Shown here: piece by piece, positions 11,234 through 22,081 of the stretch
Layout of the letters: every line of letters starts with the position of its first letter
How positions within the stretch are numbered: position 1 is the stretch's first letter
From: Asterias amurensis
Lineage: Eukaryota > Echinodermata > Asteroidea > Forcipulatida > Asteriidae
Reading direction: 5' to 3'
Assembly (NCBI RefSeq): GCF_032118995.1
Contig: NC_092651.1
Location: 16,183,349-16,247,348, forward strand
DNA length: 64,000 nucleotides
The notes under the pieces: model-generated
Told to the model about the DNA's origin: nothing
The model's database searches: none
The model's input: the letters and a program-made list of their open reading frames with translations, nothing else
Translations under genes and position numbers: made by a program

Positions 11234-12499
11234 CTATGAGAATGACCATGGTCCTTTACTTAAAAACTCTTGGAAGCTTTTTGGCATATTGTTCACCGCA
11301 CCAGTGCTTGTGAATGAAGAGTGTCTCCTTGCTGACAACTGTAAGGTGGGGGCATGCCCAGGAAAACCGCCACCAACTGGCGGAAGCTGCCCCTGACGAA
11401 TTTTTGGCAATTTCAATCCAGCGGCTTTCGCAATGGCTACCCCTGTCTTATGATCTATTCCTTCCTGTAGAAAGCCTTCAGTTGTCGTCATAATAGGACT
11501 TCGAACCCGTTTTGGAGGTTTGGTCTCGCATACAAAAACCACTGATGCCGTCTTTCTTACTTCTTGTGATGTGTCATTAGCTGTGGCCAAATTTCCCTTT
11601 CCTTTGTTTTCCTCAGTTTCAAATTCATCTGGTACTACATTGCACAATATATCTTGGCATCTAAGGCATAATTGACATTTGTGACACCAGCCGTCCAGTC
11701 CGATAATTGGGTCGTCCGCTACGCATATTTTGCGTTCACATTGCAAACATGTAGCTCGGAAAAGGGCAGGGACTAAAAAGAAAAAAGGAGAAAAAATTAA
11801 ATCAATAGAACCGCTGACTAAAAGGTAATTTTGTACACAGATAATAAATAATGTGAGTAAAAACATGTAGCATGTGAAATACTTACACTTTGAATGAGGC
11901 ATCTCATAAGAAAACAGATGACTCACATCATGATAACATGTGCCGTTACCAGGTACTTGGGTATAACAACATATAGTACTAGTTCGCATGACGTCATACA
12001 CATTGTGATGCATTCGACCCTTCTCCATTGCCATCTCAGTTATGGTAACGTTTTCAATTCTAACTGAATTCGGACCCAATCGCCTCTCTTCAAAAAATTC
12101 CTCAACAGCTTTCTTGACACCGTCATGCATTTTGTAAAACTTAATCTCCGACTGAATAAAAGCTTGAGTTATGTGTTCAGGGACTGCGACAATCTCCTGA
12201 TAGCGGCCGTAATTCAGGAGTACTTGAAGAACATTAGCGTCTCTGTCAATCCTGTAGATGTTGTTAGAGGGGTTCATTTGTGGGATATCGTCTGCCGCAT
12301 CTTGGTCTAACAGAAGAGAGAAAAACTCGCTCTTCAGTCTCTCTAAACTAGTTCTTGTTGTTTCTAGCATGGTGCCACCGACGTTGAATTTGAGCCACTC
12401 TGACTTATCGTAGATGGCCTGTGCAGGGAGATGTTGTGACTCGGCTGGAAGTTCATCACCCCGATCCAATGCCAGGCCAGAAGATAATGACATATTCAT
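11234..12499 (-). CDS. KCTD-type BTB protein with cysteine-rich C-terminal region
   Basis: Not recognised as a named gene. Residues 35-125 form a potassium-channel-tetramerisation (T1-like) BTB domain: WLKFNVGGTMLETTRTSL, then YRIDRDANVLQVLLNYGRY. Such domains form oligomers and often recruit Cullin-3. Coding exons are 12499-11887 and 11772-11234, giving 383 residues, separated by a 114-nt intron with GTAAGT donor and TTTTTAG acceptor. The intron is a multiple of three with no stop, so it also reads through as one 421-codon frame. Directly after the splice comes a zinc-ligand-like cluster: CLQC, KIC, then WCHKCQLCLRC and ILC. The tail is basic and Ser-rich. Just upstream, CAATTCCAG or TTGACAG ahead of the ATG could accept a spliced leader; ATGGCTGAAGATGA at 12597-12584 is a weak alternative first exon. 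Confidence 0.85.
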   Translation of the reverse strand: MNMSLSSGLALDRGDELPAESQHLPAQAIYDKSEWLKFNVGGTMLETTRTSLERLKSEFFSLLLDQDAADDIPQMNPSNNIYRIDRDANVLQVLLNYGRYQEIVAVPEHITQAFIQSEIKFYKMHDGVKKAVEEFFEERRLGPNSVRIENVTITEMAMEKGRMHHNVYDVMRTSTICCYTQVPGNGTCYHDVSHLFSYEMPHSKCKYFTCYMFLLTLFIICVQNYLLVSGSIDLIFSPFFFLVPALFRATCLQCERKICVADDPIIGLDGWCHKCQLCLRCQDILCNVVPDEFETEENKGKGNLATANDTSQEVRKTASVVFVCETKPPKRVRSPIMTTTEGFLQEGIDHKTGVAIAKAAGLKLPKIRQGQLPPVGGGFPGHAPTLQLSARRHSSFTSTGAVNNMPKSFQEFLSKGPWSFS

Positions 12500-13500
12500 G
12501 CTGTCAATTCTGGAATTGATTAAAAATGTTGTTACACATCGATTTATAATTTAAGTTTCATGGATTAGAAATGAGAATTACACTCATCTTCAGCCATTTG
12601 CTTTGGTCGTCCACCATCTTGGACCAATCCAAATGTGTTCAGTTTATCAACCTTCACCTAAGCATTGTACTTTCGTAACAGATTTTCACTCGACATGAAG
12701 TCATAAGACAGACAGCAGGACTCTTGAGCAGGAGTTCCATTATAGGAAGAGTAAATATCAAGAAGTTGAGACTGCTTGAGAGATCATTGAAAAAACTCTA
12801 CTAGGCTCAAGACGTCAGGCCATTAAACTATTTGTTTGCATTTATACCATAGGTCCTTTTGGTTAGTTAGTTGTTTGCAACAGCTAATTCTATTTTGTTA
12901 TCATGGAAAAGAGTTCAAAACCAGCAGTGCAATTGTAGGCCTATGCTTTTGATTCAAAGGAATTATCTTTTTTTCAATAACTGTGGACTTACGGCTTGAT
13001 TGTTCAGTGAAGACATCTCGTTTTGGTCTCAGATTCATCTGAAGGTGGATGAAGGTCTTTGTTGCAATTCTATAAATAACACGAATAGGCCAATGAATAG
13101 CCTTTGAAGTTTTGAAGTGTGTGGGGTAAATAGACCAACCATCACTAAAATCAATAAGCCCTAATCAATATGTCATCCCAATGCACATCAATGGAAAACA
13201 TAAAGATTGTACAAGAAACAGATCAATAAAGGCTTTTACAAATGACCCCCCTGAGTCTCAGGTAGGTCTACTTCCTGAATCTAGACTTTCCTGCATGGGG
13301 AAGTTGGCTACAAGACTAAGAGTGTTTGGTGTTCTCGTCGCATAAAATTTTACCTCACTGCTGTTTTATCCTTGTCCAAATACATTGTGCATGCCAAAAT
13401 GTTGGTCGAAAAGCAGTATACTAGGTGCTTTCATACATGTACATGATCATTGTGTTCAGTCAGGAATCTATCTTGTAATTTAGCCTAAGTTCTTTTTTTT
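12500..13500. other. 5' flank of BTB gene, possible leader exon
   Basis: No complete coding exon. On the minus strand, about 13048-13003 contains ATGAATCTGAGACC, ending at a good GTAAGT donor. Joined to either acceptor before the BTB start it meets a stop, so if transcribed it would be untranslated leader or a short upstream ORF. Confidence 0.35.
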
Positions 13501-13514
13501 TTTGCCCCGAAATA

Positions 13515-13730
13515 TTAAGCTCGACTTCATTTAGGCTGTCGTCATCCAGTGTAGGGCGTACCCTGATGTCATCTCTCCATCTTCTTCTCTCTCTACCTCT
13601 TTTCCTTTTCCCTGTCCTTGGTTGCCAATCCATTGTTCTTGTTGGCCATCTGTTGTCAATTTGTCGGGCAGTGTGCCCAGCCCATCTCCATTTAGCTTGT
13701 TTTATTGTCCTAATGATGTCTTTCCTTTCT
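13515..13730 (-). mobile_element. RTE-like LINE fragment (ORF C-terminus)
   Basis: On the minus strand the frame reads KQAKWRWAGHTARQ, DNRWPTRTMDWQPRTGKRKR and RERRRWRDDIRVRP. The pattern RWAGH, W-P, R-G-R-x-RW-DD is typical of the C-terminal end of endonuclease-type LINE ORFs. Only this piece remains. Next to it, at 13845-13862, lies a run of G. Confidence 0.75.
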
Positions 13731-14445
13731 TATTTATGTGCATCTCTAAAATATTTAAGGTTGTATTTAACACTTTTCTTTTAAGTGTCATAGGTATGTT
13801 CTGATCACGAAGCACAATTTTTGTATTTATTTATTTAATTTTTTTTTTGAGGGGGGGGGGGGGACAACCATTGAATTCAGGATTTGCTTGTTGGTGATCT
13901 ACAGTGTTGGAGGTCTCGAAGCCAGCTTCCAAGTTTGTTACTCGACCTTGGCCTCGGAGACCCATGACTCGGACTCGGCCTTGGTCTTGAAGGTTGTAGA
14001 CTACCCTGGACTGTTCTAGTGCAGCACCCACTCCTAAGTTTACAGCTGAATAAACTTCTGACAAACCTGTACCCTCCTCCTATACCTTCCTGGTGATCAT
14101 CCTCACCCTTGAGCTGGAGTTTGTTTTAAATTGTTTGAAGTGCAACTCCACTCATGGGTTGGATTTTATCAACAGGTTTTTTTTCCAGCGATTTGGGGTT
14201 TGAGTACCACAGCTCGGTGGACAACTCTGCATTGGGTTTTGTCTCAAACATTGCTCCCATCTGGTGAAAGCCAAAATAAAATGATCATTTGATGACCTGA
14301 TGTAGACATTTTGGCGAGGAGTTTCATGCTTCACTTTCAGCTTTGGTAGGGGCCCAGTGTTTTTTTATTTTTTGAGTACTCCATCCTTTTTGTAGATTCC
14401 TTGCCAACCAGCCCCCGTAATGAAGCTAATAGAATTTTTTCCCAG

Positions 14446-15183
14446 GCAGAAGTTTAGCCTTGCTCAAGGCAGTCGAATTATTCACTCCGAAAAAAGACCG
14501 CCGCTGTATAAAAACCCACCCGTATTCACTATGCGTAAAACCCACCCGTATTCACTGTGCGTAACATCGCACGACACGATGCCCCCGTAAACTATCCGCA
14601 TGCGGAGGCCGTCAGGCCGACAGCCTTGTAGGATCTGTGTTGAAGCCACTGACCTCATTACTATAATAAGCGAGGAGTTCCCACGGTCAGCTCATTACCA
14701 TAATGCCCGCGAAAGACGAGACATGTTTACCTCACACACCACCACCACGGACGCATGATAGGGTCCAAAGGTCGTGATAAGGGAAGTGCGTGATTGGACG
14801 TCAAAATGAATAATTCATTTGCCTCACATCCTGTGTTGTCTGATAGGTCTGACGAACGATATACATATTCATGAGCTGCATACTAGCATATCCTAGAGCC
14901 CCCCCAATTTCGTCCACTATTGGAATTTTTTCAATACAACACATTAAAACGGGAAGATACAGATCCGACAAGGCTGTCGGCCTGACGGCCTCCGCATGCG
15001 GTTAGTGGTGTACGAGTGCGATGACTTGTGTGAACAGTATTCGTACGATGTGACAGTATGTATACGGGTGGGTCATTCGGTGTGATCGCACACACCGTGC
15101 ACAGGGTATACGGCGGGTGGGTTTACAGCTGCGTCTTTTCGGAGCGAATAATGCGACTGCCTTGAGCAAGGCTAGCAGAAGTT
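14446..15183. mobile_element. Mutator-like non-autonomous element with 9-bp target duplication
   Basis: The element is 14455-15174 (720 bp). The ends TAGCCTTGCTCAAGGCAGTC and GACTGCCTTGAGCAAGGCTA are exact inverted repeats, extended by near-matches through CTCCGAAAA. Second inner arms, CCGCATGCGGAGGCCGTCAG (about 14599) and its inverse (about 14985), pair as well. The 9-bp duplication GCAGAAGTT lies at 14446-14454 and 15175-15183. Duplication length and long inverted ends suggest a Mutator-type mobiliser. No transposase frame is present. Confidence 0.85.
14511..14562 (+). repeat. 26-bp tandem repeat x2
   Basis: Two adjacent copies starting AAAACCCACCCGTATTCACT, differing at one base, inside the left arm of the Mutator-like element. 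Confidence 0.85.
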
Positions 15184-15573
15184 TGGCTTTCCCCAGATGC
15201 CACCCCTTTGTTTGTAACAATGCTCATTTGGAAATGTACACAAAACACAGTAGCTTTGATTGTTTACTCCTTTTGATTCTGTTTTTTTTAACAAATCTTT
15301 GGATCCAGTAAAGGTTACAAGCCCCCCCCCCCCAAATTCAAGCCATGTAGAGGTTAGTTAAAAAAATCCTTTTCAAAATAGGAAATTAGCTGAATGGATC
15401 TCAAGGTTTCAATTTTTAGAGAACAGTATTTAAAAATAAAGTTAGACAAAAACAACACAAATTAGGGGAAAAAAACTGCTACAATAATGTTGTCATAAAA
15501 CATTTTTATTTGAATAGTTTTACATAAATTATACAAAGGTACTAAATTTTGTGGCATAAAAACACACAATGCT

Positions 15574-15946
15574 TTAAAGCCATTGGACCCTTTCGGTAAA
15601 CCGTATTGTCCATGGCCCACACTTTGTGTATCACAACTTATATATAAAATAACAAACCTGTGAAAATTTAGGCTCAATCGGACGTTGGAGTCAGGAGAAA
15701 ATAACGGGGAAACCCACCCTTGTATCCACACGTTTCGCCGTGTCATGACGTGTGTTTAAAAAAATCTGTAATTCTCGATATCGAGAATTGATAATTGTTT
15801 TAATGTTTTTCAAAAAGTAAAGCGTTTCATTTAATAAGATTTCAAGGGAAGTCTTTCACCATTACCTTCTGTAAACCCTGTAAGTTATTTGTAAATCTGT
15901 GAACTTTAAATTTTTGTTCTGTTCAGAAAGTGTCCAATGGCTTTAA
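15574..15946. mobile_element. TTAA-flanked MITE, related subfamily (AAAGCCATTGGACCC)
   Basis: Starts TTAAAGCCATTGGACCC and ends AAGTGTCCAATGGCTTTAA. The interior shares CAAACCTGTGAAAATTTAGG and GCTCAATCGG with the common family, so this is a sister subfamily with altered ends. Confidence 0.75.
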
Positions 15947-16420
15947 AGGCATGATATTTGGTTCATGGAAAAACATAGGAACATTGGATCAAGTACCAGG
16001 CCTGACCTTCATGTACTTGTTGTGTAGGCTCTAATAGACTTTACAGCTTTATCATTGTGAATTGTTCTGATTTTTCCCAAGGACAAAACAATCGGGAAGC
16101 AAACTAAAGAAGGAAGAATATTATGCATGCTTTCAAGAAATAATAATGTGGAGGTTCTTAAATCACATCATGTGCAAAGGTAATCTTTCTTTTCATTGTT
16201 TTTTTTCCTTTTTCCCAAACACAAATTCCAATTGTTTTTAAATTATCATGAAATATACGACTGTTCATACACCCATTTAGTGGCTGCTGAAGTATTCAGG
16301 GAAGCTTAAAATAAAAGATTGTCGTAGTTGGCTTGGCGGGTGGGTTATCCCTAGGGCATCTATTGCACCACTGATTCATTGTTTTATTTGTTATATTTAT
16401 AACAGCATGCAATGTGAATA
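15947..16420. other. intergenic, nothing recognised
   Basis: No exon or known repeat. AT-rich between two MITEs. Confidence 0.4.
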
Positions 16421-16704
16421 ACACCCGTTTCAGACAGGTGCTCGAGAGTCCCGCCGAAACCAAGTTCTGAATTAAGTACATGAAAAGTTAGACGTCTGAA
16501 ACTGTTTAGTAAGATCGACTGTTGCAGTCGTTTGGAATGACTCTGGAGCACCTTGGTTTCATACGTCGATCTCATCATGATCAGAGCCAATGTCAATAAG
16601 TCGCCTGTCTGAAACCAAAATTTATTTGGGTCCACCTAGAGTCGCTCCTACATGTAATCTATTTGGTTCGGCGCAACTCTGGTGCCCCTGCCTGAAACGG
16701 GTGT
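16421..16704. mobile_element. MITE, TTTCAGACAGG-ended family, copy 2
   Basis: Inverted ends ACACCCGTTTCAGACAGG and CCTGCCTGAAACGGGTGT. This is the better-preserved copy of the family also seen at 1898-2197. Confidence 0.8.
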
Positions 16705-16764
16705 TTTCTAATCAAGCCCACTTGTACCAAATAAAAGAACAGTGAAATGTTTTTTTTTCCAAAA

Positions 16765-16968
16765 CAGGCCTATTTGCTCTTTTGAAAGGGCAAGGGCACT
16801 AAGGCATTGTCTCCTTGGTAAAGGCCACCCTATGAGGAAATTGTAAATTTGTTCAGAAGTCTTTCAAGGGCATCAAGGCAATCACCAAGGGCACCAAGGC
16901 AATGACCAGGGGGCATGGAGGCAATAGTCTTTGTTGCATCTGTGACGTATTAGGCCTGCAAAGCTTCC
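16765..16968. repeat. GGCACCAAGGCAATG repeat
   Basis: Same family as 6052-6302 but in the opposite orientation: GGGCACCAAGGCAATGACCA and GGGGGCATGGAGGCAAT, ending near TAGGCCTGC. Confidence 0.6.
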
Positions 16969-17022
16969 ATATGTTTGACATCAGACACCTCTCACAAGGA
17001 CATGGTTCAAATCAACTCTTTG

Positions 17023-20000
17023 TTATGTGGTAGACTCTTCCTCTTTTCCCTTCGAACCAAAAAGTCGACTCAGAAGAGGTCTGGACCTGCAAAACAAAAC
17101 ATTCATTCAGAAAACTATATAGACAATTTAAAAAGATATATTATTATTTTGTGATGATGCATATTATATTTTACACAATGAAAAAAATAAGCACACTTTT
17201 TACTTTTGCACAATAACAGTCTGAACAAAAACAGCAATGGTATGATTTGATTGTTTTTAAAGGCAGTGGACACTATTGGTAATTACTCAAAATAATTACT
17301 AGCAAAAAACCTTACTTATTAATGGGGAGCTGCTGCTGATAGTATAAAACATTGTGAGAAACGGCTCCCTCTGAAGTAACATAGTTTTCGAGAAATAAGT
17401 ATTTTTCCACAAATTTGATTTCAAGACCTCAGATTTAGAATTTGAGGTCTCCAAATCAATCCTCTGAGAGCACTCAACTTCGATGACCGATTGAGCTTAA
17501 ATTTTCACAGGCTTGTTATTTTATGCATATGTTGAGATACACCAAGTTAGAAGACTGGTCTTTGACAATTACCAATAGTGGCCAGTGTCTTTAAGACTGC
17601 ACTTACTTGTTATCCAAGTCATCATCAAGGGTAGCACCTTTCATTTCTTTATCTACAAAGCAATAGATATTTGATGTACATTTAAATCATGAAAAGCACA
17701 TGTATAAGATTATCGTAACTTCCTGCATTTAAGACACGTCTTGTAAGACAGCAAAGTGTACAGTACTCTTTGAAACATTGAGACCAAACCGTCTTTTTTT
17801 AGAGCAAACACTCAATCAAAAGAGATTAAATACATGGTTGTACTCGCAAGTTTCCTATTTATATATTAATAATGGGTATTTCCGAGGGTAGAGGTTGATA
17901 GTGTGTATGAAAAAGCATTTTGATCGCTACGGTTGCCAAGAGGTTGTATACTCCCCAGGGAGCTGAGAGAGATTAAAGGAATGTTACTGGCCCAATGACC
18001 AGGGCACTAATGTAAAGAAGCCCATGGAGACGGTTAATGTCAAATCGGCTATATAAGAACTTGTTATTATTATATAGTTTAATCTTAAGACGCGTCTTAT
18101 TTGCCTTTCGAGGATTTAAAGTCCAAGAACAATGACACATCAGTCATTCTTTAATCCTTTTCCATCAATTAAGTTTCTCCTCTTTACCATGTAATTTATA
18201 TACTGTACCTCTCAATTCTGCAATAAGTTGCTCGGTGTACACTTCTTGAAGTGGTCTGTCAGGGTTCTGCTGCTCCTCAATCAGTCGTTGCTTAGCGATA
18301 GCCTGAGATCTTGTCAACCCCACCCATTCAGCTTCTTCTTTCTATTAAAGGAACGTTACACAGTCTAATGATGACGATAATAGAAAACATACCTTGAAAT
18401 ATTTTTGTTTGAAATGGTATGATTGATGAGAAATAATTATCTATGTTTCGCGTTTGGAGTTTATCCCTCAGTGAGCATTTTATTCATTTTTGTGTTTGCA
18501 TCAATGTCTTGCTAAATGTGTAGACAGTTTTTTACTAGTTTCACGTGACCCAGATGGCTGATCAATCTCAAACTTGAACAGGTTTGTCAGTTTATGCAGG
18601 GGTCGAAATTGCCACTAGCCCGCTAGCCCGGGACTACCAGATTTACAGCCGGGCTACTCATTTTTCCAGTTTGATAGCCCGACGGGCTAGTGGAAAAATA
18701 ATGCAAAAATCATCATCACAAACAATAAAGAACTATGTTATTGGTGTATTGTAAAGTTTGAGCCAGGACGCGAGACATAATGTGTCTTTCGGGCTACCAA
18801 AATCTAATTAGGGCTACTAAAAATTATTGGTCACTAGCCCTGCTGACTACCATGGATATACACTTAATTTCGACCCCTGGTTTATGTATATGGTGGATTG
18901 AGTTGGGGTGGTTCTGAAAAGAACCAATGGTTTCAACTTAACATTTCGATCAGTATGCTCTGATCGTCTGCAGATTAACCTTTCCATATCGTATTTTCAC
19001 CATGCCAAGTTTCAAATCCTACTTAATGTGAATGTTAGCTACTTACTGGTATTACATACTGGCCATAGCGTCTGTAGATCTTGTCCCTTTTGTCAGGATC
19101 ATCGGGGTACACTTTATCTTTCTGTGCAAGTCTCAGTAGTAAGTTTCTCTTTAACGCCATGCCCATCATAGAATTCAATACCTCTGGGGGAGTCTGTGTA
19201 ACAACCACAACATATTTTTAATTTCGAAACCATAATTTCTTACGATCGTTGGTAAGACACTGCTCTATGTATATGGACCGATCCGGCCTATCAATCAAAC
19301 TGTGCGCGTTCACCCATTTGACCAATCACAGCAATGATTGTGGTCGGACAAACTCCGTCATGCGTGCGCGTATATTTGGCACGCGCGGCAGAATCGTGCA
19401 GAATGTCATTGGGAGTGTTCGTACCCGTGTCTTGCTCACGTGCGCGGTGGCCGGAGCTAAGTGGAAAGCCGGAACGGTCGAATCCCATCCGAGTAATATG
19501 CCTGTGGATTTTTTTCACAGAGCTTGGAAAAGTACTGAGTATACAGTGCTCACACATATTCTTTCTCATCAATGCAAATTTCCATCTATTACATCATTTC
19601 TTTTATGTGCCCAAGGAGAGAATCAAATTTAGATACTCAAATGCAGTGATAAATTCTTATATAAGAATTTAGGAGGTGAATCATCCTTATTCGTAGCTTA
19701 GAGCTGAATTGCGAAGGAATCAGCTACAAAGTGTTTGAGAAGCAGGCATGCAAGGGTGCCCTTGGCAGCCAGCCACATTGACCCATTTTGCAAGTCTAAA
19801 TACTGTTCAATCATAAAGAATAGTTGAACTACAAATAGATTCAGCTTACCTTAAGAATGTAGAAGTCAAATCCATATGCCTCATCAATCAGATCAAGCGT
19901 TCTCAAGGAGACTGTAATGGTGAAGGTCTTGTCAAGAATTTCACTATAAAATTCTTTCTTTTGCAAAAATGGCTTCCAGACTTTTTTTAACCTATGAATG

Positions 20001-22081
20001 AAAAAATAAAAATTCAATATAATTGTAATAATGAATCAAGATTCCACTTGGTATACTTTTTTGGTGTGTAGTGTCCAAGAGGTTAAGATCACTGGACTCA
20101 AGCTCTGGTATTTCTGATCAGCAGAGTGTGGGCTCGAGAGTCGTGACACTTATGTCATTAAGCAAGACACTAACAAATAGCTGCTCCGTCCTTAGGATGG
20201 GACATTAAGCTGTTGGTCCCATGGGTTGTGTAATGCATATTGTAAAAGATCCCAGTAACACTTTTCGCTTTAAAGAGAAGTGGTTCGCCCCAGTGTTACT
20301 GGCAGTAGCTGCTGAATGTGCAGTAGCACCTTGTAAACCCTTATAAGGTGCTACATAATTTGGTCTAAGAATTCTCAACTTCAATAACCTATCTTTCTGA
20401 AAAATAGAAAAGCGCCTTGAGTACCTTGTTGTTAGATACTGTGCTTTGTTATAAGACTTTGATATTGTATTATTATTAAATCTGAGAACTACCTGATTCC
20501 TGATGTTTTGTGTGTCTTCCTGTATCCTTCAATGATTCCTTCACCACTCCAGAGACCAAGCTGGCTTTCCCTCAGATACGTCACTTTGATTTGACTCTTT
20601 TTAGTGCGGATCCTTTCTCCAGTCTCTGAGTGTTTCATCCAATCACCTGCTATAGTTGGAATAACATAATGATTACAAGTAAAATACAAATCATGCAAAA
20701 TTACACCGACTATAATTTGTTTCATCATTTGTTTAAAGACACTGGACACCTTCGGTAATTGTCATAGCCCAGTCTTCTCACTTGGTGTATCTCAACATAT
20801 GCACAAAATAACAAACCTGTGAAAATTTGAACTCAATTGGTCTCCGAAGTTGTGAGATAATAATGGAGGAAAAAACAAAGTTGTGTGCTTTCAGATGCTT
20901 GAATTCGAGATTCAGAATGCCCTCCACCCAGTTTTGACAATCTTGAGAATACTTGGACTGCATCAAAGGGGTCTATTGCCCGTCACCCATGTTATGTTAA
21001 TTATACACATAGTGTTTCTTATGATTACTGTCGTTACATTACATACAACTACCATTATTCTTTACCATTTGGGTCAGTTGAATAAATAGCCGGTGGTTGT
21101 ACCCCTGGCTTTGCCCTCCACTTGAAATATGCTGCTGGTAGTCTGGATGCTATACCTTCACTGTAAAATCCCTGGGAAAAAAATTTTCACAATTTATTCA
21201 TAATACAATAATTTGGGAGGCTAATCACCCTCCGCGAAAGCGGCTACGTGTTTGAGAAGCAGGCATGCAAGGGTGCCCTTGGCAGCCAGCACATAGACCC
21301 ATATAAGAGACCAAGTGTTTGATTTTTCAGGATGGAGAAAAATCTCTGTGGCACTGCAGAGAACCTTTGCTTAGCCTTAGCCGGGTATCGAACTGGGGTC
21401 ACATTGGTGAGAGGCCACCCAAACATAAATAACTTATGAGAGAGATATTACAAGCTTTTCTTGTGAGATAACAGAGCTGTCGCACTCACAGTTGTTAACA
21501 CTAGCCCCATAAATAGTGGGGCTCCCTCTGCTTCTTGGCACTGGCTCTACATACACCCAAGAACCCTTCTAAAATCATTTTAAAATAAAAACCCATGTTT
21601 TCATGTGAGCATGTCAAGATTTGTTTTCACTTACTGTACTGTAGCTCATTTGATTAAATCAACAACACAATTCACAAACGAAGCTTTAAGATCCCAGTCC
21701 CAAACCCATTTATTAACTTAATCAACATTTCAATAATGTCAATGAGCAAGTTCATTATCCAAATGATTTTAGTAAAGTTAACAAAATAACAATATCTTTT
21801 CTCAATGAATGATTGAGAGATAACAACAAAATTATATCACCTGTCGGAAATACACGGAAAATGGTATCACCTGTGTGTTTTTCTAGAAATCATGATATCA
21901 AATAAGGAACTGAAAGTTATGATTAATCGAGTAAACCATGTCGAATGTAAAACGATCAACAACTTACTGGTCTCTTTCTTGTGTCGAATATTATTTTGTC
22001 TGGTTTCGGTGCCCTTTTTAGATTATGAGCGATAATATTAAGTTTGTTTGATATGTTCGCCGAAACTGAGCGCGCCGCCAT
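17023..22081 (-). CDS. MRPL28: mitochondrial ribosomal protein bL28m
   Basis: Component of the large subunit of the mitochondrial ribosome. Eight coding exons on the minus strand keep the frame and use GT-AG sites: 22081-21968, 21171-21066, 20646-20493, 19991-19850, 19193-19047, 18341-18209, 17652-17607, 17086-17023. They give 301 residues (human 256). Diagnostic stretches are [59 protein letters not shown] with FYILKTP, and EEAEWVGLT. The start is the ATG in AAAATGGCGGCGCG; the first ~36 residues are basic and poor in acids ([15 protein letters not shown]), as expected for a mitochondrial targeting peptide. The last two small exons encode a weakly conserved C-terminal extension. A different 68-codon ATG frame (22224-22018) overlaps the start and is treated as an upstream ORF, not as the protein. 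Confidence 0.95.
17257..17594. mobile_element. TTAA-flanked MITE, copy 2
   Basis: Ends TTAAAGGCAGTGGACACTAT and CAGTGTCTTTAA. It is the form with a central GACCTCAG/TGAGGTC hairpin. It lies in the last intron of MRPL28, 12 nt from the 5' splice site. Confidence 0.9.
18597..18879. mobile_element. MITE with CAGGGGTCGAAATT ends, hAT-like
   Basis: 283 bp with exact ends CAGGGGTCGAAATT and AATTTCGACCCCTG; GTTTATG is repeated directly at 18590-18596 and 18880-18886. CAGGG-type ends recall hAT elements, although only 7 matching bases are seen in the duplication. Inner words GGGCTAC and GCCCGG recur. It lies in an MRPL28 intron. Confidence 0.8.
18887..19035. repeat. dispersed repeat (GAACCAATGGTTTCAACT family)
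   Basis: Contains TGAGTTGGGGTGGTTCTG, GGTTTCAACTTAAC and GATCAGTATGCTCTGATCG. Better copies are at 32572-33010 and 34190-34410. Confidence 0.6.
19262..19490. mobile_element. MITE-like element, relative of 4801-4995
   Basis: Left end GACCGATCCGGCCTATC and right part GGAGCTAAGTGGAAAGCCGG are imperfect inverted matches. The interior GTGCAGAATGTCATTGGGAG parallels the copy at 4801. The 127- and 112-codon ORFs here are chance frames. Confidence 0.5.
19478..19590 (+). mobile_element. SINE fragment (AGTACTGAGTATACAG family)
   Basis: Starts at the tRNA B-box-like GGTCGAATCCCATCC and continues GAGTAATATGCCTGTGG and AAGTACTGAGTATACAGTGC. The tRNA-like head is missing. Confidence 0.7.
20063..20478 (+). 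mobile_element. tRNA-derived SINE with LINE-type tail, near full length
   Basis: The head carries AGAGGTTAAGATCACTGGAC and GGGCTCGAGAGTCGTGAC, resembling A and B boxes. The body has GTCCTTAGGATGGGACATTA, GAGAAGTGGTTCGCCCCAGT and AGCACCTTGTAAACCCTTA. The tail is GCGCCTTGAGTACC, then a TTATTATTA run. It lies in an MRPL28 intron. From memory, this layout is widespread in echinoderms. Confidence 0.75.
20733..20925. mobile_element. TTAA-MITE, truncated copy
   Basis: The left end TTAAAGACACTGGACACCTT is intact and the family interior follows to about AGATGCTTGAATTCGAG. The right half is missing. It lies in an MRPL28 intron. Confidence 0.75.
21215..21320 (+). repeat. GGAGGCTAATCA repeat
   Basis: GGGAGGCTAATCACC then GTTTGAGAAGCAGGCATGCA and GGTGCCCTTGGCAGCCAGC. 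The same phrases occur at 19670-19790 and, split by a MITE, at 47607-47710. Confidence 0.6.

Noticed and set aside
19249-19672. overlapping plus and minus ORFs of 93-127 codons
   Set aside because: They cover a MITE and a SINE fragment inside the fourth-to-fifth-exon intron of MRPL28.
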